Positions 44,998 through 53,914 of a stretch of DNA of 64,000 nt are shown in pieces (position 1 is the stretch's first letter; every line of letters begins with the position of its first letter). The notes under the pieces are model-generated. The model saw only the letters and a program-made list of their open reading frames with translations, searched no databases and was not told the origin of the DNA. Source of the stretch: JAGOUU01 sp964609155. GTDB lineage: Bacteria; Pseudomonadota; Gammaproteobacteria; JAGOUU01. A program made the translations under genes and the position numbers. Location: the NCBI GenBank assembly GCA_964609155.1, contig CAZSRF010000001.1:62001-126000 (forward strand). Reading direction: 5' to 3'.

Positions 44998-47337
44998 ATG
45001 GCTAAATACTTACGTGGTATCGAGGGTAAACATGAGCAGCGGCAACAGGAGTTAATCCGAGATACTCGCACGCTTGGTAAAAAAATGCATCAATTTTTTA
45101 CCAGCGCTCTTGGTGGTGCCATTACACAAACTATGTGTGCAGGTACTGCTATCATGATTCCAGGTGTAGCAGATATTGCTCTAGTTTTCAGTGTTGGTAT
45201 TTTTTTCGTCACTATTTTACATAAAACCACTTTGCCTTTTAGAATGCCGATGAGCTCGCGAATGTTGGATTATAATGATCCTAATCCGGGTACAGGCAAA
45301 GCAAAAATGGCTGGTGGTATTTCTTTTTTTGGCAACGATTTACGCACTAATGAAGAACTATGGTTCAGTAATGATGACATGCGCACCCATGTCTTAATCT
45401 TTGGTTCAACTGGTAGCGGTAAAACAGAAATGTTGCTTGGTATTGCCTATAATTCTTTTATTCAAGGCAGCGGTTTTATTTACGTAGATGGTAAAGGTGA
45501 CAACTCGTTATTTGCTAAAGTATATGCTATGGCTAGATTTACTGGCCGTGAAGATGATTTATTATTAATCAACTTTATGACTGGCGCAAGAGACGTTATC
45601 GGTGCACAAAAAAATCGATTATCCAACACCATGAATCCTTTTGCTGTCGGCTCAGCAGATATGTTATCGCAGTTAGTAGTGAGCCTTATGGACAGTGGCA
45701 AACAAGGTGGTGGTAACGATGATATGTGGAAAGGTCGCGCAATAAGCTTTGTTGAAGCTTTGATGCGCTGTTTAACATATATGCGTGATTTAGGCCATAT
45801 TTTATTAGATGCGCATACTATCCGTAAGTACTTTCTTTTACATAAGTTAGAGTCCATCGTCTTAGATAGAAAGTTCCCTGTTGGCGATCGATTTGTAGAT
45901 ATCTCAGATGCGCCAGAAATAGCGATTGATCCTTTAAGTAACTATTTGGACACATTACCAGGCTTTCAACCAGCAAAAAAATATAAACAAAGTGGTGAAT
46001 GTTTAGAACAGCACGGCTTTATTACGATGCAATTAACTCGTACTTTTAACTCGTTAGCTGATACTTATGGTCATATTCTAAGAACAAATTTAGCTGAAGT
46101 AGACTTTCATGATGTTATATTAAATCGACGTATTTTAGTTGTGCTTTTACCTGCTTTAGAAAAAGCTCCGGCGGAATTAGCAAATCTTGGAAAACTTATC
46201 GTAGCATCTTTAAAAGCTATGATGGCTGCAGGTTTAGGCTCACAAGTGGAGGGCTCTTACAGTGATGTTATAGAAAGAAAACCTACTAATTGCGAAACAC
46301 CTTATCTCTGCATCCTAGATGAATACGGTTATTATGCAGTAGATGGCTTTGCTGTGGTGCCTGCACAGGCTCGTTCATTAGGCTTCTCTGCTGTTTTTGC
46401 CGGGCAAGATTTACCAGCCTTTCAAAAAGCATCTAAAGAAGAAGCAGCTTCTATCGGCGCGAATACAAATATTAAGATTTGTATGAAGCTAGAAGATCCA
46501 ACGGACACTCTAGAGTTTTTTGTGAAAACAGCTGGTGAAGCTTATGTTACTGTAACTGGCGGTTTCCAAACGAAACCTTCGAATTTTACTAATAACTACT
46601 TAGACAATCAAAGCGCGCAAGTTGAAAAAAGAAATCGTATCGAGTTATTAGATCTTAAAGATCAGATGCCTGGTGAATACCATATTTTCTTTAAATCTAA
46701 AATCATCCGTGCTCGCACATTCTTTGTGAATCCTCCTAAAGTAAAATACTTACAACTTAACCAATTTCTAAAAGTAGAAACACCACCAGATGAAGTTTTA
46801 ATTCAAATTTCTAATCAAATGGAAGCGTTTAAGAAAGCTGTTGACTACCCTAATTTTAGTTCTTTACAATTTAAAGAAGATCCTGAATTAAACTTTATTT
46901 TTTCTTCTATCAATAAAAGTAACTCTACAGATTATTTGAATAACGCAGCGCGTGCAATTCAAGATCTATACCAATACTACAATCAAGAAGATGAGAATTT
47001 ATTTGAACAACAACTACCAGAACGCGATTTAAATGGAGCAATAGATATTTTTACGGGCAAATCATTAGATCTTTTTGATGATCCCATGAAACTTTTAGAG
47101 ATAGATCCTATGTTAATTAATCCTATTATTAACAAGAGCGCTATGCTAAAAAATATGACGGTTTTAGAACACATCTGCGGCCGCTCTAAAAAAGAAGGAT
47201 ATGATATAACTTTGCGTCAAATTGATGAGATTAGCAAAGCTACTACCTATCCGCCAGCTGATCGTATTACTCCTAGTAAAACTATCGTCTTGGATAGTAT
47301 TCATATACTGATACAAAACCTATCTCAGAAATTTTAA
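44998..47337 (+). CDS. icmO: Dot/Icm type IV coupling ATPase IcmO/DotL
   Basis: DotL receives effectors at the inner membrane. The protein has 779 residues (783 in Legionella from memory) with two N-terminal membrane helices, Walker A GSTGSGKTEM (136-145), the VirD4-type motif LCILDEYGYYAVDGFAVVPAQARSLGFSAVFAGQDLPAF, and a C-terminal tail that would bind DotN, IcmS-IcmW and LvgA. The tail (from about 590) contains acidic and helical segments (YYNQEDENLFEQQLPERD). No defect is seen. It is the last clearly recognised gene of this operon. Confidence 0.95.
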   Translation: MAKYLRGIEGKHEQRQQELIRDTRTLGKKMHQFFTSALGGAITQTMCAGTAIMIPGVADIALVFSVGIFFVTILHKTTLPFRMPMSSRMLDYNDPNPGTGKAKMAGGISFFGNDLRTNEELWFSNDDMRTHVLIFGSTGSGKTEMLLGIAYNSFIQGSGFIYVDGKGDNSLFAKVYAMARFTGREDDLLLINFMTGARDVIGAQKNRLSNTMNPFAVGSADMLSQLVVSLMDSGKQGGGNDDMWKGRAISFVEALMRCLTYMRDLGHILLDAHTIRKYFLLHKLESIVLDRKFPVGDRFVDISDAPEIAIDPLSNYLDTLPGFQPAKKYKQSGECLEQHGFITMQLTRTFNSLADTYGHILRTNLAEVDFHDVILNRRILVVLLPALEKAPAELANLGKLIVASLKAMMAAGLGSQVEGSYSDVIERKPTNCETPYLCILDEYGYYAVDGFAVVPAQARSLGFSAVFAGQDLPAFQKASKEEAASIGANTNIKICMKLEDPTDTLEFFVKTAGEAYVTVTGGFQTKPSNFTNNYLDNQSAQVEKRNRIELLDLKDQMPGEYHIFFKSKIIRARTFFVNPPKVKYLQLNQFLKVETPPDEVLIQISNQMEAFKKAVDYPNFSSLQFKEDPELNFIFSSINKSNSTDYLNNAARAIQDLYQYYNQEDENLFEQQLPERDLNGAIDIFTGKSLDLFDDPMKLLEIDPMLINPIINKSAMLKNMTVLEHICGRSKKEGYDITLRQIDEISKATTYPPADRITPSKTIVLDSIHILIQNLSQKF

Positions 47338-47348
47338 TTGCATTCTTA

Positions 47349-48215
47349 TTGTCTATAAAATTTTATTTTGTTAGTATCGTACCACTTTCTATTAATACTA
47401 ACAAAAAGTTTCCCTACGTGCATATTTTAAAGAAAATAGTTTCAATAAGTTTATATAATTCTGGAATTTCTTTACTTAATCTTATTACACTTTTGATCGC
47501 AGTTACTGGCACATTCTTTACATTACAATCTACTAGCATTATTCCAAACAATATAGAGTTCACTACAAAAATCTTTAAAACTATTTCTTTGGGGGCATTA
47601 TCATGGTTTTCAGCTGTAGCTTTTATAACGACAATTTTAGATATCCTTACTAATACTAATCATCTAGATAGACTATTACACAATATTGCTTATTATAAAT
47701 ATAAAGTAACAACTAATGTTAATTATTCTCGTTTTACTACCATAAAAGATAGAATTGTTACGGGACTTGTGAGTGTCTTTCCTCTGACTTGTATTATAGG
47801 TTATTATGGTGAATATTTTGCTCTCTCTAAAGAAGAGATAAGCTATCTACTGTCTATTTTATCAACAGCTATACTAAGTGGAGGAATGGTCTATAAGCTT
47901 ATTGCTATACCAGCAAGCTTTATTCAACGTAAAACTGATAGTTACAAAATAAATGAGGAACAAAAACTATTTGGCTTATTGCAACATTATATAAATAGTC
48001 AACCTTACGAATCTGCTCAAGAGATCATAGCAAGACTAAGTCAACCAAGAATTGAAAGTCACCCTCCAGCTATAGCTGTGCAACCCTTCTTACCTCACAC
48101 AACAGATACAGCTCCAATTGTTGCTGGACCTGCTGCTCCTACTTGGACTGGGCCTCAAACTGCCCCCGTCATGTTAACATCATATCTAGTACCTAGACAT
48201 AGATTAATGCCATGA
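47349..48215 (+). CDS. Hypothetical membrane protein downstream of icmO
   Basis: 288 residues if read from TTG 47349, the only start near the beginning of the open frame. There are about four membrane helices (near 40-60, 75-95, 140-155 and 168-190), then a polar section and a Pro/Ala-rich tail (HTTDTAPIVAGPAAPTWTGPQ). No known family is recognised. It starts 11 bases after icmO and is convergent with the P450 gene, so it may be the last gene of the icmS operon. A secreted or channel-associated protein is conceivable; no function can be stated. Confidence 0.6.
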   Translation: MSIKFYFVSIVPLSINTNKKFPYVHILKKIVSISLYNSGISLLNLITLLIAVTGTFFTLQSTSIIPNNIEFTTKIFKTISLGALSWFSAVAFITTILDILTNTNHLDRLLHNIAYYKYKVTTNVNYSRFTTIKDRIVTGLVSVFPLTCIIGYYGEYFALSKEEISYLLSILSTAILSGGMVYKLIAIPASFIQRKTDSYKINEEQKLFGLLQHYINSQPYESAQEIIARLSQPRIESHPPAIAVQPFLPHTTDTAPIVAGPAAPTWTGPQTAPVMLTSYLVPRHRLMP

Positions 48216-48223
48216 TAATGAGA

Positions 48224-49576
48224 CTATACTGCACTTACATACATAGACAAGCCAGGATCAGTACGCAAAGTTAAATACGGTGCTAAGCGTATTTTTTGGC
48301 CTGGAGCTTTTTCAAACCTTAAAAACTGCAATAACCGGGTGACTATCACTTGCAACTCTAACATCGCAAAATGCGAAGCAGCACAACTTCGTGGACCTAC
48401 TATAAAAGGCATATAACTACTTTTAACTTGTTTTACTCTATTTTCTTTAGTAAACCTAAAGGGATCAAAAACATCTGGTTTGTTCCAATACTCTGGATTT
48501 CGGTGCAGAGCATAAATACTAGATATAATATAAGACTTAGCTGGTATATAATACCCATTGATTTCATCATGTTCCGTAGTATATCTAACAGTTGTCCAAA
48601 CTGGAGGAAATAATCTCAATGTTTCCTCTAACCACATTTTAGTGTACACACACTGCTGTAAATTTTCATAAGTTAGATTATTTTGATTTAACTGATTAAT
48701 CTCTTCTAAGACTAATTGTTTATATGGATAATCCAGCTCCAGCAACGCCAAAGCAAAAACAACAGAAATTGCCGATGTCTCATGACCTGTAAGTAACAAC
48801 GTAGTGATTTCATCTATTATTTCACTCTCATTTTTATAATTATAATCTGTTTTACCGTTATAATTTAATAAGCAAGAAATTAATGTGGATTTATCTTTTG
48901 TATTTTTATCATACATATTATCAGCAACATCAACAAAGCGTTTTTTAATTACTTGTTTTAAAAAAGCTAATCTTTTTACTATTTGATATTGAGTCTTAAA
49001 AGATATTAAAGACGGATTGTAATTTTCATTTAGATATTTTAAGCTTGCTGCAACTGAATCAATTTCATCACCCCATGATTTATTAAAAAATATCTTTGCA
49101 GCAATATCTAGGCAAATCTTTGTTGTATGTTGCTCTATATCAATGATTATTTTATTTTTATTATTTAAAGACGTCTGGAGAGATTTTATATAATCATCTA
49201 CAGATTGTTGCATCAAGTTAACATAATGTTTTAAATTACCTGTTTTAAAAATAGGTAAAATATTTTTACGTCTATCAACATATTTACCTCCGCTATTTAG
49301 TAACATACCATTACCTAAAAGCGCTTTAAATAATTTATTAGACGTATATTTTTTAATATATTTATGTTCGTTTAAATGCACATGTTCTATTTCTGGTGCT
49401 CCGCAAGTTGTATAAATATTTCCTACTAGAGCTTTTGAAGAAAGAAATAGATTGCCATAAATTTTTTGCAACCGCAGGACATCATAAAACTCTTTGGGAT
49501 GTTCAGCAAAGATATTGCGTAAGTAATCTAATCTTGATATTTTTGGTATGTAATTAAGTGAATCTACGTGTAACAC
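48224..49576 (-). CDS. Cytochrome P450
   Basis: 450 residues with all hallmarks of a P450: the I-helix oxygen-binding TGHETSA, the K-helix ExxR motif in EETLRLFPP, PERF-like DPFRF and the heme-binding loop FIVGPRSCAA with the ligand Cys398. The Gly normally two residues after the Cys is Ala. No N-terminal membrane anchor is seen, so it is probably soluble. It starts 4 bases after the dotA stop on the same strand and is therefore likely in the dotA operon. No ferredoxin or reductase gene is close. Its substrate may be a fatty acid, sterol or isoprenoid; sequence does not tell. Confidence 0.93.
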   Translation of the reverse strand: MLHVDSLNYIPKISRLDYLRNIFAEHPKEFYDVLRLQKIYGNLFLSSKALVGNIYTTCGAPEIEHVHLNEHKYIKKYTSNKLFKALLGNGMLLNSGGKYVDRRKNILPIFKTGNLKHYVNLMQQSVDDYIKSLQTSLNNKNKIIIDIEQHTTKICLDIAAKIFFNKSWGDEIDSVAASLKYLNENYNPSLISFKTQYQIVKRLAFLKQVIKKRFVDVADNMYDKNTKDKSTLISCLLNYNGKTDYNYKNESEIIDEITTLLLTGHETSAISVVFALALLELDYPYKQLVLEEINQLNQNNLTYENLQQCVYTKMWLEETLRLFPPVWTTVRYTTEHDEINGYYIPAKSYIISSIYALHRNPEYWNKPDVFDPFRFTKENRVKQVKSSYMPFIVGPRSCAASHFAMLELQVIVTRLLQFLRFEKAPGQKIRLAPYLTLRTDPGLSMYVSAV

Positions 49577-49580
49577 TTTC

Positions 49581-51911
49581 TTAACTCATGCTAGAGCCGC
49601 CACCTTTACCACCACCGCCACCGCTTGGTGGTTTAGAGAATGATTTACCAATACTATAACCACTCTTACCCCCCTCAGTACCAGCTTTTGTCATATCACC
49701 TGGTAACTTACCACCTTGTTCTGCACGCCCTTTAGCTTCTGATAGATATTCACCTTCACCAGAAACCTGTGTACCAGAAGCACCTATCCAAGTCATAATT
49801 CTATTAGGAACCTCATTAATTAAGCTAAACGATTTATGAATAATAATGGTGAAAGTACCGATGTAAATAAACATCATTCCGACCACTGCTCCAAGTGAAT
49901 CAGTAGGAATACTTTTTGTTTCCATTATTAAATTCATGGAGATACTAAAAAATAAGATTCCTATTCTCACAACTACAATACCTGCTAATAAACCTATTAC
50001 CATAAGACCGGGACGCAACATCAAACTCAATAATAATTTCAATCCATATTCAGCATTACCCATAACTTCATCACCTTGAGGATGCATCAGCCCGAGCGCA
50101 ACTATAGGAGCTGCAGCTACAGCTTCTACACATAATAGCAGCCAACCTACAACCCCAGATAAATAGATCATAAGTGGTATAAAAGGTATGTATGTATTAA
50201 GTAATATTCCTATAGGATAAAAAATCATCATGACACCTATGATGGCAAAAAATAACATGCCAACTATAGGCACAATAATACCAATGGCAGAGTGGACATA
50301 TGGCAACCCAGGAATAACAGCTGCTGCTATAGCCCCGGCGATTAAAATAACCGTACCAACCATAAACAACGCTTCACACATCACATTTATTTTAGAACCT
50401 CTTTCAGCTAACTTTATTAAGGGATCTACAGACAACGCTGCCCTAACACCACTTAAATTTGTAATACCTACAGAACTAGGGTAATCAAACAACCCTTCTG
50501 TATTTAGAATTTTCTTTACTATAAACTCAATAAGCTTAGTTAGCCCTAAGCTTACAACGGTTAAGAGTGGATTGTCATAATTCACATCAAAACTTGCACC
50601 CACGGTAGGACCACCGCCACTTGCAGTATAAGCAGACACTCCTCCATTTGCAGCATAAGTAGCAGCTGAAACACTAATTAGCTCATTAGCAAAAGCTTGG
50701 GCAGGTTGCCCCCCCCAGGCCTGAATACTGTCCCCCACATAATCTGTCGCATCAGAAGAACCTGAAGGTACAGATGCATTTTCTTTAATAATGCCATAAT
50801 ATGTTGAAGCCGCAGAGATCCAACCTATCTGTCCTGCCCTTCCAGAGAAACCAGATCGATTTTGACTTAAGGTTTGCAAAGATTGGGCATTAACTATCCC
50901 TGTTACAATACTGTTAATAGAAAATACAAAAGCGTTCGATCCGAAAGCAACTTTTTTTGCCTCATAATTTGCAGCATCAGTAGGATTTAGTACGCTATAG
51001 TTAATATCGTACATCCCTGTTGAATTATTTGGTGCGTAATATAAATAATCAAACATTCCTCGAGCTTGCCCAGCCATCTGATTTACTACAGATGCTATCT
51101 GTGTAATATATGACGTTAAAAGACTAGCCTCTAATCTCACGTTAGTAAAAGCTAATGAACCACATTTTTGTGCTATTACTGGATCTTTTGGTACGAGCTT
51201 GGCTCGAGCGCCTCCACTAGAACTGCAATCTGCATTTGGGCTACATACAACCTCTGGTGAAAGATAAGTACAGCTAGGGTGTGCGTTAGCACATGCACGC
51301 TCGCCATTAGTAGGATCAATAGGGGTTGAGCCATAACTGCCCACACAGGCTGCAAATCTTATTGCTGGCTCAATATATGCAACAGTATCAAAATTAGCAG
51401 CAACAACAGGCAAATTACCTCCAGTAATAGCTGTTTCACCTTGAGATAAATAATTTATTGAAGCATCCCAAACGGTATCGCCTATTTGCACCCCCATTAA
51501 AATAAACCACATAGTGATAACCTGGATAAAACTGTAACCAAACGCGTTGGGTATCATCATGCCAGCGCCTGCTGCAACTCTTAGGGGTAAAAATAACGTA
51601 TGCCATTTTTCGCCCAATGGTTTACCAGATGAGGCTGAAAAAAGTAGTGAACAAACCAGAATGTAAACAACTAAACCAGCTCCAACGGTCGCAATAAAAG
51701 TATTAAATATTTTAAAGCCTTCCGTTAAAATACTCGCCCCTCCCTCCAAGACTCCTCGATAAGAGTCTGAAACACCACCAAATAAAACAGATAGAAATAC
51801 AGTAGAGGTATCTCTCTTAAAATCAGCAGCGAAAAGATCGGGAGCAAATAGAATAGCTAACACAATAAAGTATTTAGTAACCGCTGTCATTCTATTCAAG
51901 TTATTTATCAT
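49581..51911 (-). CDS. dotA: Dot/Icm polytopic membrane protein DotA
   Basis: 776 residues with a signal peptide (ILFAPDLFAA, about 1-30), membrane helices near 65-85, 115-140 and five or more between about 510 and 710, and a large periplasmic loop with many cysteines (CVGSYGSTPIDPTNGERAC onward). The C-terminal Gly/Ser/Lys tail is low-complexity. Helices such as IPFIPLMIYLSGVVGWLLLCVEAVAAAPIVALGLMHP are typical of DotA/TraY. Legionella DotA is larger (1048 from memory); the loop is shorter here. It is preceded by icmV, as in Legionella. Confidence 0.92.
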   Translation of the reverse strand: MINNLNRMTAVTKYFIVLAILFAPDLFAADFKRDTSTVFLSVLFGGVSDSYRGVLEGGASILTEGFKIFNTFIATVGAGLVVYILVCSLLFSASSGKPLGEKWHTLFLPLRVAAGAGMMIPNAFGYSFIQVITMWFILMGVQIGDTVWDASINYLSQGETAITGGNLPVVAANFDTVAYIEPAIRFAACVGSYGSTPIDPTNGERACANAHPSCTYLSPEVVCSPNADCSSSGGARAKLVPKDPVIAQKCGSLAFTNVRLEASLLTSYITQIASVVNQMAGQARGMFDYLYYAPNNSTGMYDINYSVLNPTDAANYEAKKVAFGSNAFVFSINSIVTGIVNAQSLQTLSQNRSGFSGRAGQIGWISAASTYYGIIKENASVPSGSSDATDYVGDSIQAWGGQPAQAFANELISVSAATYAANGGVSAYTASGGGPTVGASFDVNYDNPLLTVVSLGLTKLIEFIVKKILNTEGLFDYPSSVGITNLSGVRAALSVDPLIKLAERGSKINVMCEALFMVGTVILIAGAIAAAVIPGLPYVHSAIGIIVPIVGMLFFAIIGVMMIFYPIGILLNTYIPFIPLMIYLSGVVGWLLLCVEAVAAAPIVALGLMHPQGDEVMGNAEYGLKLLLSLMLRPGLMVIGLLAGIVVVRIGILFFSISMNLIMETKSIPTDSLGAVVGMMFIYIGTFTIIIHKSFSLINEVPNRIMTWIGASGTQVSGEGEYLSEAKGRAEQGGKLPGDMTKAGTEGGKSGYSIGKSFSKPPSGGGGGKGGGSSMS

Positions 51912-51914
51912 GTT

Positions 51915-52361
51915 TTAATCTATCGTATTGTTATACCATTCTTTTAAAGTACAACCTAATTTGCGATTTTTTATCTGAAAATACCAGAAATTTGAAATTA
52001 AGCTAAATGCAAATAAACTGATGGTAATCATCAATGCTATCCAACCAGAATACCACTGCATAGTGAAAAATCTATATATACTATATATAGCCATAATGGT
52101 ACCAGTAACCAAAAAAACAACAAAATTTCTAAAGTAACCAGTTTCTCTTTCCTGAATCTCAGCATCAGATAAATTTAATCTCTCACGAGCAGTTTCAAAA
52201 TCTTCTGGCTCATGTTTAGCTCTAATAGCTGATGTATCCATCATTTTCTTTACATTATTAACTGAGAGGGCTGCGCCTGCTTTTATGCTTTCATAACCCA
52301 ACCAACCTTTTACATCATACATTGAAGAAAAAAAGCCGCGTACTCTTCTTTTTTTTGTCAT
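51915..52361 (-). CDS. icmV: Dot/Icm inner-membrane protein IcmV
   Basis: About 148 residues from ATG 52361 (an upstream in-frame start at 52412 would add residues unlike the family). It shows a basic N-terminus (MTKKRRVRGFF), FETARERLNLSDAEIQERE, two membrane helices and the C-terminal FWYFQIKNRKLGCTLKEWYNN, which closely matches IcmV. It lies 3 bases before dotA, the conserved icmV-dotA pair. Confidence 0.93.
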   Translation of the reverse strand: MTKKRRVRGFFSSMYDVKGWLGYESIKAGAALSVNNVKKMMDTSAIRAKHEPEDFETARERLNLSDAEIQERETGYFRNFVVFLVTGTIMAIYSIYRFFTMQWYSGWIALMITISLFAFSLISNFWYFQIKNRKLGCTLKEWYNNTID

Positions 52362-52445
52362 TATAGTAACTTCTTCTAAAATTAAAAGATTAATAATTAC
52401 AATATCAAACAAAACTAACCAAATGTCTAGTTTTATTAAGTAAAT

Positions 52446-53903
52446 TTATTTAGAAAATTTATTCAGGTTAATATTATAGCCTCTTAACATTACCATCAGT
52501 AACAATACATTCATCACTGTACCGAGAGCCAATAAAAAATAAATGTATAATATATTTTCTAATAATAAAAAAGTTAAAAATGTTCCAGTAATAATAAAAA
52601 GAAGATAATAGCTTTTACTCGCTGCTCTAATCTTATTTTCTTTTGTACGCTTTAGGTACGATACTATTAGTAAGTTTTTATCTTTATGTTTTCCAAACAG
52701 ACAAGAAGTAAAGCCTATACACAACAAAATTATTATTAAAAATTTATTTTCCAAATTAAACTTTAAAATAATATTATACAAATTAGCTATACTATGAGCC
52801 AATAAAAATAAAACTATACAACTTACTATTATTGCTACAAAAGTACTCAAAAGATAGACCCAAATTAGCATAGTTGGATATTCTGAAACACTAGATATAT
52901 TTGGTAATAACCTGAAGTATTTCAATGCCATCACTGCAGCACAAAACCACCATATTATGATACTACCATCAATAAAAAAATTACTCAGATCTGCCCGGTA
53001 GAAAGTATACTTTGCTACTAATATTTGTGCTAAATAATTTGATGGTATAAAATTATTTATGACAATCGTCATGCTAGTTAATACAAATAAATACATCAAT
53101 GCATAAGCAAACAAGCATCTTGAGATAGACCAGGAAGCATAATTTATTGCCCTTAAAAAAGTTTTAACTTTTTTTTGTACAATCCCCAAAACTAATATTA
53201 AGCAAATCAAGATACATCCAATAGATGGTCCTTGCAGCGGAACAACAGCCATAAAACGACACAAATAAACGTAGCTAATATAACTAGCTAGCGCAGTCAT
53301 TAAACAACTACCAACAATAAAAGAAACGCTATGAATAATAATTATCACATTATTAATCGTGTTGTTTTGTACTGCACTGGGATAAAGTTTATTAACAATA
53401 AGTTGCATATTATTAATAGCATGTTTATGTACAAACAAGCTATACAACCAAACATAGGCTAATATAACTGGCCAAGGAGAAAACCAAAACATATTTGTTA
53501 AGCAATAAATAATTTCTGCAGAAAAATCTCTAGTCTCTGCACCATCAATAGTAGTATTAATAAAAACAGCTAAAAATAGAGTAAAAAATAATGTACTAAA
53601 GATAGACCATGCAATTATACAAACAACGCTTTTAAGTATACTTATTCTATCAGCCAAACTTATCTTTTTGATATACAATAAACTTTTAAGATCGTCCTTA
53701 TTATAGGTGTTGCTACAGATCTTGCTATAAAATAAATGAAAGCTTAAATATATTAATAAAGGATAAAAATAGTAATTGAGAATTCTTTTTGTATCTTGCA
53801 CATACAGATAAGCTCCCAGAAGGATAAAACAAACTAACAACCCTATTACTATCAATAAAAATCTTCTAGTTCTAATTTTAAAACTATATTTCAATTCTCG
53901 CAT
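52446..53903 (-). CDS. Hypothetical polytopic membrane protein in the dotA region
   Basis: 485 residues with about ten to twelve predicted membrane helices, starting with FLLIVIGLLVCFILLGAYLYV. Charged loops are short. No transporter or known Dot/Icm family motif is recognised. It lies between the PAN-domain protein and icmV, on the same strand, 11 bases from the former. In Legionella no gene is found at this place. It may be a lineage-specific component of the secretion system or a passenger. Confidence 0.65.
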   Translation of the reverse strand: MRELKYSFKIRTRRFLLIVIGLLVCFILLGAYLYVQDTKRILNYYFYPLLIYLSFHLFYSKICSNTYNKDDLKSLLYIKKISLADRISILKSVVCIIAWSIFSTLFFTLFLAVFINTTIDGAETRDFSAEIIYCLTNMFWFSPWPVILAYVWLYSLFVHKHAINNMQLIVNKLYPSAVQNNTINNVIIIIHSVSFIVGSCLMTALASYISYVYLCRFMAVVPLQGPSIGCILICLILVLGIVQKKVKTFLRAINYASWSISRCLFAYALMYLFVLTSMTIVINNFIPSNYLAQILVAKYTFYRADLSNFFIDGSIIIWWFCAAVMALKYFRLLPNISSVSEYPTMLIWVYLLSTFVAIIVSCIVLFLLAHSIANLYNIILKFNLENKFLIIILLCIGFTSCLFGKHKDKNLLIVSYLKRTKENKIRAASKSYYLLFIITGTFLTFLLLENILYIYFLLALGTVMNVLLLMVMLRGYNINLNKFSK

Positions 53904-53914
53904 ATGGATAGCAA

